A stretch of 29,320 nucleotides of DNA from a virus. The first letter of the stretch is position 1. The number at the start of each line of letters is the position of its first letter. The position numbers and the translations under genes are program-made. The stretch is taken from positions 1 through 29,320 of IMG/VR virus record IMGVR_UViG_3300042288_001613. One strand, written 5' to 3'. A model generated the notes under the pieces. That model saw only the letters and a list, made by a program, of their open reading frames with translations, was not told where the DNA came from and made no database searches. Shown here piece after piece: positions 13,702 to 21,044 of this stretch.

Positions 13702-14420
13702 CCCCCACCGTGGTGGGGATAGCCTAGCAAGTGAACAACGCCCACAGGGGTGGGGATGGTTTGACGAGGGAGAGACGCCCACGGGGGTGGGATGCGATGC
13801 AGTTCTAAGAAATACTCCCACGGTCGTGGGGCTGGCTGCTTAGGTTAGAAAGACTCCCACGGGAGTGGGGTGTGCTTTGAGGCCTCAGTCAGAGCGATCA
13901 ACCCCCACCGGAGTGGGGAGGTGTTTGCGAGATACCCTAGCACTCTGCAATGTCATACCCTATTTTGAGAAACCCCCACCGCAGTGGGGAGGTGTTTGCG
14001 AGGTTAGGTTGCCGTAGGTAACGGGCCAGGTCCGCAAGCGAGAAACCCCCACCGGAGTGGGGAGGTGTTTGCGAGGAGACCCCGGTTAAGCGTACCGGTA
14101 GATACCCCATACCGTTTAGATAAACCCCCACCGAAGTGGAGAGGCGTTTGCAAGAGCCAGCCCGGCCAAGGGTGTAAGCCATAGTAGAGAGATAAACTCC
14201 CACCGAAGTGGGGTGTGCTTGCGAGATCAGTTGCGGCGGTGGCAAACTGAGCGAAAGAGAAACCCCCACCGAAGTGGGGAGGTGGTTGCGAGGTACCTGG
14301 TCACCAGCCTGGCTCCGTTGGCGGTGGTGGTGCGAGAAACCCCCACCGGAGTGGGCTGTGTTCCGCAGCGGTGGCGGGGCTCAGTTTGTTTTCCAACGAC
14401 TCACCCCCACCGAAGTGGGA
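13702..14420 (-). CRISPR. CRISPR-like hairpin-repeat array 3 (13 units)
   Basis: Read from the leader at 14.47 kb, hairpins lie near 14404, 14340, 14263, 14197, 14125, 14046, 13973, 13902, 13854, 13815, 13777, 13740 and 13702. The first eight steps are 48-79 nt, the last four 37-39. Long units share a 36-nt repeat: left flank CTCGCAAACACCT, stem CCCCAC, 4-nt loop, GTGGGG, then GTTTCTC. Spacers between long units are unique but 28-43 nt, too variable for standard type I-E acquisition. The first repeat core matches arrays 1 and 2. Confidence 0.65.
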
Positions 14421-14468
14421 TCCACCACTGTCACCACAAGTTGTCAATGTGCTACCCCGAGTATAGCA
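14421..14468 (-). promoter_or_regulatory. leader and extended -10 promoter of array 3
   Basis: Minus strand TGCTATACT (14460-14468), then TTGACA at 14442-14447, CTTGTGGTGAC and GTGGATCC up to the first repeat. Same order and spacing as the other two leaders. It is divergent from the gene at 14519. Confidence 0.6.
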
Positions 14469-14483
14469 CACAACCACCAACCT

Positions 14484-14493
14484 GGGCACCCTA
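14484..14493 (+). promoter_or_regulatory. late-gene motif GGGCACCCTA, copy 1
   Basis: Followed by TAAAAAAT and 25 nt upstream of the ATG at 14519. One of six exact copies of GGGCAC(A/C)CTA before late genes. Confidence 0.5.
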
Positions 14494-14518
14494 TAAAAAA
14501 TTCTCTGAGGGATCCACC

Positions 14519-14776
14519 ATGAGCGAGGACATCAAAGCCCAGGTCCGGGCCATTGCCCATGAAATTGCCCGCCGCGAGGTCTTTGAACACGAGCTCCGCT
14601 TCACTCTGTCCGGTGCCCTGCTGGGCGCTGTAGCGGTGCTGTCCTGGCTGGTAGCCACGGGGCGGTTTGATGGATCTCCAGGCCATGCTGAACGAGCTAG
14701 ACCGGCTAGGGGCGATGCTAGACGAGCTAGCCGGGGATGCGCCAGAGCCAACCGGCTGGCCGCTGGGGGCCGATGA
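14519..14776 (+). CDS. small membrane protein
   Basis: 85 residues. An acidic/basic amphipathic start (MSEDIKAQVRAIAHEIARRE) leads to one transmembrane helix (LSGALLGAVAVLSWLVA), then a basic tail that overlaps the next gene out of frame by 107 nt. GAGGG precedes the ATG. Holin or spanin-like roles are possible; no specific family recognised. Confidence 0.5.
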   Translation: MSEDIKAQVRAIAHEIARREVFEHELRFTLSGALLGAVAVLSWLVATGRFDGSPGHAERARPARGDARRASRGCARANRLAAGGR

Positions 14777-14936
14777 GGTGGACTATGGCCACGATGTTCT
14801 GATCCGCCTGAACCGGGAAGAACCCTGCCGGATATGCCAGCAGTTGGCCAACTGGGGATCGCTGTTATTGGGTGAGTATGTCTGCGGCCAGGGCTGCTAC
14901 GATACCTTGATCTCCCCGTCCTGGGAACCGGCATAG
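14670..14936 (+). CDS. hypothetical protein with two Cys pairs
   Basis: 88 residues. Helical acidic N-terminal part, then CRIC (about 51-54) and CGQGC (about 70-74), a possible zinc site. It overlaps the previous gene by 107 nt in another frame and runs 40 nt into the end of the opposing tail operon. Function unknown. Confidence 0.5.
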   Translation: MDLQAMLNELDRLGAMLDELAGDAPEPTGWPLGADEVDYGHDVLIRLNREEPCRICQQLANWGSLLLGEYVCGQGCYDTLISPSWEPA

Positions 14937-15331
14937 CCTTCCTTGGCTAGCAGGAACCGCCCATCATAGCCATCGCCCACAAATGCCCGCACAGCTTCAT
15001 AGCCCGCTGGCTGAATGTACCAGACATAGGCAAAGTTCTTGGCCTCAGCGGTGCCTAGCAGGGTGCCTAGCTGGGCCGCTGTCACCTGGAACAGGCCAGC
15101 CTGGGAGCTGGCGGTGTTAGTGCTGCGGGTAATGCCAGAGCCTATGCTGAGCGACAACGCTGGCGTGGTGCTGATCGGCTTAAACTTCTTGTCCAACTCA
15201 AAGAACCGCACCGATATACTGGCGTTGGTGTAGTTGGTGGCAGTATCCGCACTAGGGCGGGTGAACCGCCAGGTTAGCCCGGCTAGGCCAGCTCCCACCA
15301 ATACTGTTTTCCCATTGAGTGCATCAGTCAC
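14897..15331 (-). CDS. structural protein, end of tail operon
   Basis: 144 residues with a GTG start at 15331, chosen because GGAGG lies 9 nt upstream; the longer TTG-start form lies inside the preceding gene. Ser/Thr-rich beta-type sequence (LVGAGLAGLTWRF, ISVRFFELDKKF, YVWYIQPAGYEAVRAFVGD). Last gene of the minus-strand tail-fibre operon; probably a tail or baseplate accessory, family unrecognised. Confidence 0.55.
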   Translation of the reverse strand: MTDALNGKTVLVGAGLAGLTWRFTRPSADTATNYTNASISVRFFELDKKFKPISTTPALSLSIGSGITRSTNTASSQAGLFQVTAAQLGTLLGTAEAKNFAYVWYIQPAGYEAVRAFVGDGYDGRFLLAKEGYAGSQDGEIKVS

Positions 15332-15611
15332 AGTCGCAGTCCTCCAGGCTAAGTGTGGGTGCAATGGATCCAATATTCAGCCCTGCGATGATCGCCGCTA
15401 CCGCTAGGGCTGGGGCCAGGGTGGCCAGGTCCAGGCTAGGGATAGCGCTGGCCAGAGATAGGCTAGGGTGCTGGGCTAGCAGGTCCAGGGTTGGGGCAAG
15501 GTTGTCTAGGTGGATGCAGGGGATGCATTTGAGCAGACGTAGCCCCAGGATCAGGTCAGGATGTAGGCCGAGCGGGTAAAGGGTGCCGGTTAGCCCGAGG
15601 GGGTAGAGCAT
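15324..15611 (-). CDS. leucine-rich repetitive protein
   Basis: 95 residues composed almost wholly of LxxLxP / LxLxxL units (LYPLGL twice, TLDLLAQ, SLDLATLAP) and ending in DCDCD. The regular Leu spacing suggests a solenoid or a stacked fibre segment. AAGGTG precedes the ATG. Its stop overlaps the next gene by 8 nt. Function unknown, possibly tail. Confidence 0.5.
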   Translation of the reverse strand: MLYPLGLTGTLYPLGLHPDLILGLRLLKCIPCIHLDNLAPTLDLLAQHPSLSLASAIPSLDLATLAPALAVAAIIAGLNIGSIAPTLSLEDCDCD

Positions 15612-15648
15612 GGCTACACCTTTTTGCTGACGTCAGGAATATGGTTTC

Positions 15649-15987
15649 TCATGGCAACGGCACCCGATCAACGGCAGACTGGGCATCGATGGCAGGGTTG
15701 CCCTGATCGTCTTGTAGGGCAAATACTTTCCGCACGGTGCCATCCGGGTTGTATTGGGTGGCGGTGCTATTGGGGTAGTCGATCTTGAAGCGCCCCAGGG
15801 TGAAGGCTTGGGCCAGGGCCAGGGTGGTAGCTAGGCTAGCGCCCGTGGTGCCAGCGGCAAGATGATCGCTGCTGAGCACATCCCACACCGCCCCAGTGAT
15901 GGCGTTGAGGGTGGCTGGGTTGAGGGTATTTTCACCTGTGCCCAGGAAGAATCCATCAGTAGCCAGGCGCAACGGGTTCAGGGTCAT
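15649..15987 (-). CDS. tail-fibre-associated protein
   Basis: 112 residues. It contains ITGAVWDVLSSDHLAAGTTG, a copy of the AVWDE.LSGH..AGTTG module that occurs twice in the large fibre protein next door, with which it overlaps (ATGA). Probably a split-off C-terminal or partner subunit of the same fibre. Confidence 0.6.
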   Translation of the reverse strand: MTLNPLRLATDGFFLGTGENTLNPATLNAITGAVWDVLSSDHLAAGTTGASLATTLALAQAFTLGRFKIDYPNSTATQYNPDGTVRKVFALQDDQGNPAIDAQSAVDRVPLP

Positions 15988-18164
15988 GGTTGCCTCGCTG
16001 TCGTTACGGTATTACCAGAGTTGGTTTCGGTGTGGGTGATGGTGGTGGCCCCTAAGGTTTCCGTGACGTTGCCGGTGGCTGGGTTAAGGGTGCGTACCAC
16101 AGGTGTAGCTAAATCCAGACCAGCCTTGCGCCATAGTTCGTTAAGCCTGGTGTTCTGCTCGGTGGTTAAGCCAGAGGCCGTGGTAAGAGTTCTAGTCGCA
16201 TATTCCCACACTTGCTGAGCAGTCAAGCCAGCGGGAATATCACCCACCGTTAGGGTACTGGCAAGATTGAGTTTAGCTCCGGTGGTGCCAGCAGTGAGAT
16301 GGCCGGACAGTGGCTCATCCCAAACGGCATCGGCAATAGTGGGAGCCGAAGGAAGAGCACTGATAGCCGTAAGAATGCCTGCATTGTTTGGGGCAACGTA
16401 GTTAGCAGCTGCTAGGCGGGTATTGATTAAGTCTGCCAAGGTGGATTGATCCGCTGGATCGCTAGGCAGGTTGTCTGTCTTAGCCTTGATCGCTGCGATT
16501 CCTGCATTATCAGGAGCGACAGTCGGAATGGCACTTATCAAGGTAGCTAATTCTGACTGGTCAGCTGGATCGCTAGGTAGGTTATCAGTTTTGGCTTTGA
16601 TAGCAGCAATGCCAGCATTGTCTGGAGCTGTGTAATTAGCCGCCAATAGTGGAGTTGTAGGAATGGCATTTACACTAGCCTGACTTGCCTTGGTATTGAT
16701 TAAGTCTGCCAAGGTGGATTGATCAGCCGGGTCTGAAGGTAAGTTATCGGTTTTAGCCTTAATTCCTTGTGCTGTAGCTTCCAGGGCCAGGGCCGAAACA
16801 TTGGCAGTAGTGTAGCTGCCAGATCCATGATCGGCGGTAATCTGGGCGGCAATGAGGCTTACTAGTGTGGCAACAGGAACATCAGCCTGCTGATCAAACA
16901 GGGCTTGCACAGCCGTCTGGATGGCCGCTAGGAGCGCTTGCCCGTCGGCATCATTGAGTAATGCAGCTTCAACCGCAGCAGCGATCTGGTTGGTGGTGGG
17001 TGGCGTGGTGTAGCCAGCCGTAGCTAGCCTGGTGGAAACTGCTACATCCAGCCTAGCCAGCTCAGTGGCTAGCTCAGTTCGTATCTGGGCGGCAGTTAAA
17101 GTAGAACGGCTAGAGATGGTAGCGTCGAGGTTGTTCAGCCTTGCGTCGTTGGTTAGCAGAGGATTGGTAGGAATGTTCGGAATAGCCGCAAGGTTGGTCG
17201 CCTGAGTACCTGTCAACGCCCTAGTGGTGTACTCCCACACCTGCTGAGCGCTCAGCCCTGCGGGGATGTCGCCCACCGTCAAGGTACTGGTGTCGGCCAG
17301 TTTCTTGCCGGTGCTACCAGCGATGGTATGGCCTGATAATGCTTCATCCCAGACCGCATCGGCAATAGCAGGAGCATTAGGTAAGGCATCCACGCTGGCC
17401 TGAGTCGCTAGGCCTGCCTGGATCTCGGTCACTGCACTAGCGGCAATGGCATCGGCGTCAAATGCATCAGTGGCGATTTTTGCGGCAGTGATCGCATCGG
17501 TAGCAATAGCAGCGGCGTCAATAGCACCAGCGGCAAACTTGGCATTAGTGATAGCACCAGAGGCAATAGAGCCAGCAGTGATCACGTTGTTATTCAGAGT
17601 GCCAACAGTTACCGCCCCAGTTACGCTACCTACAGAGCCAGTGACACTACCGACTGATCCGGTAGTACTAAAAGTCTGGGAGCTGGCAAGGTTGAAACTG
17701 TCCTTATCCGTGAGTGCCCTAGTGGCATGGGTCCAGATCTGAGTAGTAGTGGGAATGTCGCTAACGGCTGCGGGGGCTGCTGGCAGGTTCGTGGTCTTGC
17801 TGTTGATTGCCGATAGCTGCGTGTCCACATTGGCGCTAGCCAGCCCCAGGGCGGCGCGGATACCTGCGGCCTGGTCTGCTTGGTTGGGCGCGGGTTCAAT
17901 CGCTACGGCACTGAGGAAGGTGCTTTTCACCCCGGCATTGCTGATATACCACTCCAGCACTCCGCCATCGTCTGGGGCGATGATGCCGGTGGTTGCATAG
18001 AAATAGCCGGTAGAAGCTACTTTAGAGATAGCGCCAGCAGTCCCGGTATTCGAGACAAACGATCCCTCCACCCCCGCAATAGTGCGGATCAGATACCCAA
18101 CAGCATCAGCCGATAAGCTGACCTGGGTGGGGGCGACAAGGGCGGCGGGAAGGACTTGGGTCAT
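15984..18164 (-). CDS. large repetitive tail-fibre-like protein
   Basis: 726 residues, Ala/Thr/Asn-rich. Repeats include KTDNLPSDPADQS three times (about 16.45-16.75 kb), NAGIAAIKAKTDNLP, and the module DAVWDE.LSGH..AG.TG with VGDIPAGL.AQQVWEY twice. A region of SVGSVTG and AIAT..ITAAKIAT heptad-like repeats precedes these. Such composition is typical of trimeric tail fibres. The N terminus PAALVAPTQVSLSAD likely attaches to the virion. Overlaps both neighbours by ATGA, so it is a tight operon. Confidence 0.75.
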   Translation of the reverse strand: MTQVLPAALVAPTQVSLSADAVGYLIRTIAGVEGSFVSNTGTAGAISKVASTGYFYATTGIIAPDDGGVLEWYISNAGVKSTFLSAVAIEPAPNQADQAAGIRAALGLASANVDTQLSAINSKTTNLPAAPAAVSDIPTTTQIWTHATRALTDKDSFNLASSQTFSTTGSVGSVTGSVGSVTGAVTVGTLNNNVITAGSIASGAITNAKFAAGAIDAAAIATDAITAAKIATDAFDADAIAASAVTEIQAGLATQASVDALPNAPAIADAVWDEALSGHTIAGSTGKKLADTSTLTVGDIPAGLSAQQVWEYTTRALTGTQATNLAAIPNIPTNPLLTNDARLNNLDATISSRSTLTAAQIRTELATELARLDVAVSTRLATAGYTTPPTTNQIAAAVEAALLNDADGQALLAAIQTAVQALFDQQADVPVATLVSLIAAQITADHGSGSYTTANVSALALEATAQGIKAKTDNLPSDPADQSTLADLINTKASQASVNAIPTTPLLAANYTAPDNAGIAAIKAKTDNLPSDPADQSELATLISAIPTVAPDNAGIAAIKAKTDNLPSDPADQSTLADLINTRLAAANYVAPNNAGILTAISALPSAPTIADAVWDEPLSGHLTAGTTGAKLNLASTLTVGDIPAGLTAQQVWEYATRTLTTASGLTTEQNTRLNELWRKAGLDLATPVVRTLNPATGNVTETLGATTITHTETNSGNTVTTARQP

Positions 18165-18496
18165 GGCTCACTTTGGGGTGGTGTAGGCATGAATACTGGT
18201 CTAGCGGCTTCTTCGGCTTCCTGGGCTAGCCTAAGCTGCAATAGCAAAGCCGCAATAGTACTAAATGGGGCTATTGCAAAGTTTTCGGCTAGTTCTGTAA
18301 AAGCAGGAAATAAAATAGCTCTTTGATCAGCCTCCTCTAGCGACTGATAACTAGCTCTTAATTTTTGCTCTAGTGGGCCTAAAATAGGCGGATCTTGAGG
18401 GCCTTCCTGGGCTTTTCTCTGCCAAAAACCTTCTATTACAACCTCTCCATTCGGGAGAATATCGGATTGAAATCTAGCTAAGTTGTCAGAAATCAT
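18161..18496 (-). CDS. small helical protein of the tail operon
   Basis: 111 residues from ATG 18496, 6 nt after the previous stop. FQSDILPNGEVVIEGFWQRK, then long helices and a Pro-rich end. Position between two fibre genes suggests a tail-fibre chaperone or connector; no family is recognised. Longer frames would start inside the upstream gene. Confidence 0.55.
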   Translation of the reverse strand: MISDNLARFQSDILPNGEVVIEGFWQRKAQEGPQDPPILGPLEQKLRASYQSLEEADQRAILFPAFTELAENFAIAPFSTIAALLLQLRLAQEAEEAARPVFMPTPPQSEP

Positions 18497-18501
18497 AATT
18501 A

Positions 18502-19365
18502 TTACCAAGTAGAAATAGCGACCCGTTTCCAAGTATTTGTAGCCGTACAAACATAGATATAGTCAGCATCCCAACGGATTTGCCCCGCTGTACCCGTCGC
18601 CGCAGCACTAGCAGGAGTACCAGGCTGCACAGCTCCAAGTCCGTTAATTTGCCCCCCTACATGTAAGGCACCTGCAATACCAGCACCACCTGTTACCGTT
18701 AGTGCTCCTGTAGTTGTAGAAGTGCTTGCAGTATTATTTAGTACGGAAACTGAACCCCGGCCAAACTCGACATTGTTACTGGTTGTGATTCTAATTGCGT
18801 CGGCTTCGAAAGACTGACGAGCATTGCCGGAATTGAATCCGACTTTAGAAGCAATGGTTCCGGTAATGTTACTAAAACTTAGTCCGTTTGAGTCGTAGAA
18901 AAATTGCCCACCATTATTAGACGAATCTTGCATATAGAAGATTCCGCCAAGGATACCTTTGACTCCGATTGCGCCGTAGTTAAACCCAGAAATGTCTGCG
19001 GGATTATATCCCACGTTCACAGGTCCAACATAAAGAACAGCGCCTTCTGTGCTGCTAGTTCCTACTTGAACTTTAGTGGATTTGGAAACTGTCAAGTTTA
19101 TAGGGTTTGTTGTCCCCCCTGGGGTAAACGTTAGCGCCCCAGGCCCGGTAATTGATCCAGTCTGGGTGCCAGTCCCTCCACTGACTACCGGGATAGGCAA
19201 GGCCGGGGCACCACTCAGGTTAGAGTAGGCAACTTGCTCCGCCTGCCACTTCCCTGCCGCCTGATTCCATACCAAGGCTTTGCCATTGTCGCCAGAGCTA
19301 GGGGCCGTGCTTGATACATTGGTCAAGTCTTGCAACTGCGAAGGCGATAAATACGCTGTAGGCAC
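18502..19365 (-). CDS. tail-fibre-like protein with Gly/Thr-rich repeats
   Basis: 287 residues, GTG start overlapping the previous stop (TAGTG). VVSGGTGTQTGSITGPGAL and later TGALTVTGGAGIAGALHVGG are beta-helix/fibre motifs common in phage tail spikes; the C terminus DADYIYVCTATNTWKRVAIS is the widespread fibre-tip segment. The N terminus LSPSQLQDLTNVSS probably docks on the tail. Host receptor binding is the likely role. Confidence 0.7.
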   Translation of the reverse strand: MPTAYLSPSQLQDLTNVSSTAPSSGDNGKALVWNQAAGKWQAEQVAYSNLSGAPALPIPVVSGGTGTQTGSITGPGALTFTPGGTTNPINLTVSKSTKVQVGTSSTEGAVLYVGPVNVGYNPADISGFNYGAIGVKGILGGIFYMQDSSNNGGQFFYDSNGLSFSNITGTIASKVGFNSGNARQSFEADAIRITTSNNVEFGRGSVSVLNNTASTSTTTGALTVTGGAGIAGALHVGGQINGLGAVQPGTPASAAATGTAGQIRWDADYIYVCTATNTWKRVAISTW

Positions 19366-19484
19366 TACTTCAGCCCTCCATTTAGTCCAAATTTAGTCCA
19401 ATCACAACTACCCAAACCCACAAACCCTACTACATAAGGAGTTTGCGGCGTTGAATAGTTGCGGGGAGAGCAGCTAGTACTCAT
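19365..19484 (-). CDS. possible 39-residue leader gene of the tail operon
   Basis: ATG at 19484, stop overlapping the next GTG as TAGTG. MSTSCSPRNYSTPQTPYVVG ends FGLNGGLK. Weak RBS. It may be a genuine small tail protein or merely a coupling ORF. Confidence 0.35.
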   Translation of the reverse strand: MSTSCSPRNYSTPQTPYVVGFVGLGSCDWTKFGLNGGLK

Positions 19485-19524
19485 GTTCTTATCTATGGCT
19501 CTGCCTTCTCGGTTCACTCCCTCA

Positions 19525-19534
19525 TAGTGTGCCC
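19525..19534 (-). promoter_or_regulatory. late-gene motif GGGCACACTA, copy 2
   Basis: Minus strand copy, 41 nt upstream of the ATG at 19484, followed by TGAGGGAG. It would serve the whole tail operon. Confidence 0.5.
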
Positions 19535-19536
19535 AG

Positions 19537-19625
19537 TGTGCCAGTTGCCATGTGCCAGTTACGCGACTAAGCAATTATCCTTAGCCTGTGCCAGTTATGT
19601 GTGCCAATCGGCCTATGTGCCAGTT
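19537..19625 (+). repeat. iteron-like repeats TGTGCCAGTT
   Basis: Exact copies at 19537, 19551, 19587 and 19616 plus TGTGCCAATC at 19600, and a TGTGCCC variant just before. No gene is seen in 19485-19843. Direct repeats beside an integrase gene fit arm-type integrase sites; with the AT-rich stretch at about 19755-19805 they could instead be an iteron origin. Confidence 0.55.
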
Positions 19626-19653
19626 GGGCAAGCCAGGCTAGCCCGGTTTTCGT

Positions 19654-19720
19654 TCTCACCATTCCCAGGGTGAGACAGTCTAACGAGATTTCAAGGGTTT
19701 TGGGCTGTCTCACGGTGTCT
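19654..19720. other. candidate attP core (nested inverted repeats)
   Basis: TCTCACC (19654-19660) / GGTGAGA (19669-19675) with an 8-nt centre, and GTGAGACAG (19670-19678) / CTGTCTCAC (19705-19713); GTGTCTTAC follows. The first dyad has the arm and centre size of a tyrosine-recombinase core site. It lies 125 nt before the integrase at 19844. Confidence 0.4.
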
Positions 19721-19843
19721 TACGGGCTCAAGGCCACTACCAACGGCTAGGATGGCGTAAACTCGTTATTTCTACCTTATAAAATACAAATTAGTTAAGG
19801 TAAGATGGTTTTCAACTGGCACACTTACAGAGGATGATCGCCC

Positions 19844-20386
19844 ATGGCAGGACAAGCCAAAGTATTAACCCAAGACGAGATAGACGCACTCCTATACCAT
19901 TGCTCTAGTCCTCGGGACCGGGCGCTGATCGGGTGCATGTTATTTTGTGGCCTGCGAGTAGCCGAAGCGGTGGCCCTCAGTCCGAGTGATATAAAAGGAG
20001 GGATGCTTGTACTACCCAAGGCAAAGACCAAGGGCAAGCTAGCCAGCCGGTCTATCCCGGTGCATCCTAGCCTAATGCTGTTGCTGCAGCAGTACGGCCC
20101 ACCCCAGGGCGAGTACCTATTCCCTGGCCGCCATGGCCGGGGTCACCTGCACCCTGCTAGCGCCAGTCAGGTAATCCAAGATTGCCTTACCCTAGCAGGC
20201 CTCTCCGGGCTGGGCATCACCACCCACAGCTTTAGGCGCACTGCCTTGACGAAGCTGAGCAATGCTGGCGTTCCCTTGCGCGTGATCCAACAGATCAGCG
20301 GCCATAAGAGCCTGGCTAGCCTGCAGTTGTACCTGCAAGTCACACCAGACCAGGTGGAGTCGGCGGTGCTGGCAGCATTTGGGTAA
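19844..20386 (+). CDS. short tyrosine recombinase (catalytic domain only)
   Basis: 180 residues: only the C-terminal catalytic domain, with Arg38 in CGLRVAEA, Lys in KTKGK (61-65), His128-x-x-Arg131 in HSFRRTA, His154 in GHKS and Tyr163 in LQLYLQ. The N-terminal core-binding domain of normal integrases is missing, yet the frame and RBS (ACTTACAGAGGATGATC) are intact, so it is a natural short form and not a fragment. It lies downstream of the iterons and inverted repeats. Confidence 0.85.
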   Translation: MAGQAKVLTQDEIDALLYHCSSPRDRALIGCMLFCGLRVAEAVALSPSDIKGGMLVLPKAKTKGKLASRSIPVHPSLMLLLQQYGPPQGEYLFPGRHGRGHLHPASASQVIQDCLTLAGLSGLGITTHSFRRTALTKLSNAGVPLRVIQQISGHKSLASLQLYLQVTPDQVESAVLAAFG

Positions 20387-20480
20387 CTCCCACTATTGTG
20401 GAGCCTACACCATCTGGCCGAAGCACTCCCACCATTGTGGGACATGCACCCTCTGGCCGAGCCACCCCCACCGCAGTGGG
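20387..20480 (-). CRISPR. CRISPR-like triple hairpin repeat
   Basis: Three units 39 nt apart (cores near 20388, 20427, 20467). The two intervening sequences are nearly alike (CGGCCAGAnGGTG on the minus strand), so they arose by tandem duplication and not by independent acquisition. The block follows the recombinase stop directly. Confidence 0.5.
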
Positions 20481-20511
20481 CAAGCTAAGGCTAGCATGAG
20501 GGGATTGCATT

Positions 20512-20688
20512 ATGAAAATCGAACTTGACTGGCTCCTATACCCGGCCCTATTCCTAGGCGGTGGCCTCTACGGCGGCTTCTGTGCCTGGCTGTGGCAGCG
20601 CACCCGCATCATTGTCATGGAGCGCCGCTACAACCGAGTCTATCGCACCTACCTACGGCAACGATGGGAACTGCTAAAGCGTCGTTGA
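20512..20688 (+). CDS. 58-residue membrane protein
   Basis: MKIELDWLLYPALFLGGGLY with a transmembrane helix (about 7-27), then a strongly basic cytoplasmic tail (RTRIIVMERRYNRVYR...LKRR). GAGGGGATTGC precedes the ATG. Resembles small phage membrane proteins or DUF-type spanin/holin partners only in layout. Confidence 0.5.
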   Translation: MKIELDWLLYPALFLGGGLYGGFCAWLWQRTRIIVMERRYNRVYRTYLRQRWELLKRR

Positions 20689-20801
20689 TCCGTCGCCAGT
20701 TAGGCGAGGCCATTGCATTGCTAGAGCAGCACTGGCCCGCCATGACGGCACAGCAGGCCCGGGCCTTGCAACTCATTTTGGCGAAGCTGGGCCAGCCTTA
20801 G
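20664..20801 (+). CDS. possible 45-residue helical protein
   Basis: Starts inside the end of the previous gene (25-nt overlap) and reads MGTAKASLIRRQLGEAIALL...LILAKLGQP, a clean amphipathic helical protein. Weak RBS. It overlaps the 3' end of the opposing gene by 29 nt. Confidence 0.35.
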   Translation: MGTAKASLIRRQLGEAIALLEQHWPAMTAQQARALQLILAKLGQP

Positions 20802-20985
20802 GCGCTACCTTGAGCAAGCGTAGCCCGATCTGCTGCACCAGCTCGGAGCGGCTCAGGCCCAGTTCCTTGGCGACAGCATCCAGGCCCTCCCAGGCCTCAT
20901 CAGTCATGCCCAGGCTTCGTTCTTTCTTGCGGTGGCCCCAGAATGCTTTGCGGGGGCGTAGGTTGGGGTAGATGATGTCTGGCAT
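20773..20985 (-). CDS. ribbon-helix-helix-like DNA-binding protein
   Basis: 70 residues. RSLGMTDEAWEGLDAVAKEL followed by GLSRSELVQQIGLRLL fits the strand-helix-helix pattern of CopG/Arc-type regulators, with a basic N terminus. GGAG precedes the ATG. It lies divergent to promoter E at 21045, a member of the repeated operator family, so it is a candidate regulator of those sites. Confidence 0.5.
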   Translation of the reverse strand: MPDIIYPNLRPRKAFWGHRKKERSLGMTDEAWEGLDAVAKELGLSRSELVQQIGLRLLKVAPKAGPASPK

Positions 20986-21044
20986 AGAGGTTCTCCAATT
21001 TACCCCCAGTGTACAGCATGGCCAGCGGAAAGGCTAGGGGTATA

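Noticed and set aside
13702-14420. Ordinary active type I-E CRISPR array
   Set aside because: Spacers vary from 28 to 43 nt, distal units have only about 14 nt, repeats are degenerate, and no cas1/cas2 is in the window.
14213-14522. Open frames across array 3, and similar ones across arrays 1 and 2
   Set aside because: They are made of repeat translations (PHRSG, PTEVG and the like) and have no RBS; the repeat structure explains the openness.
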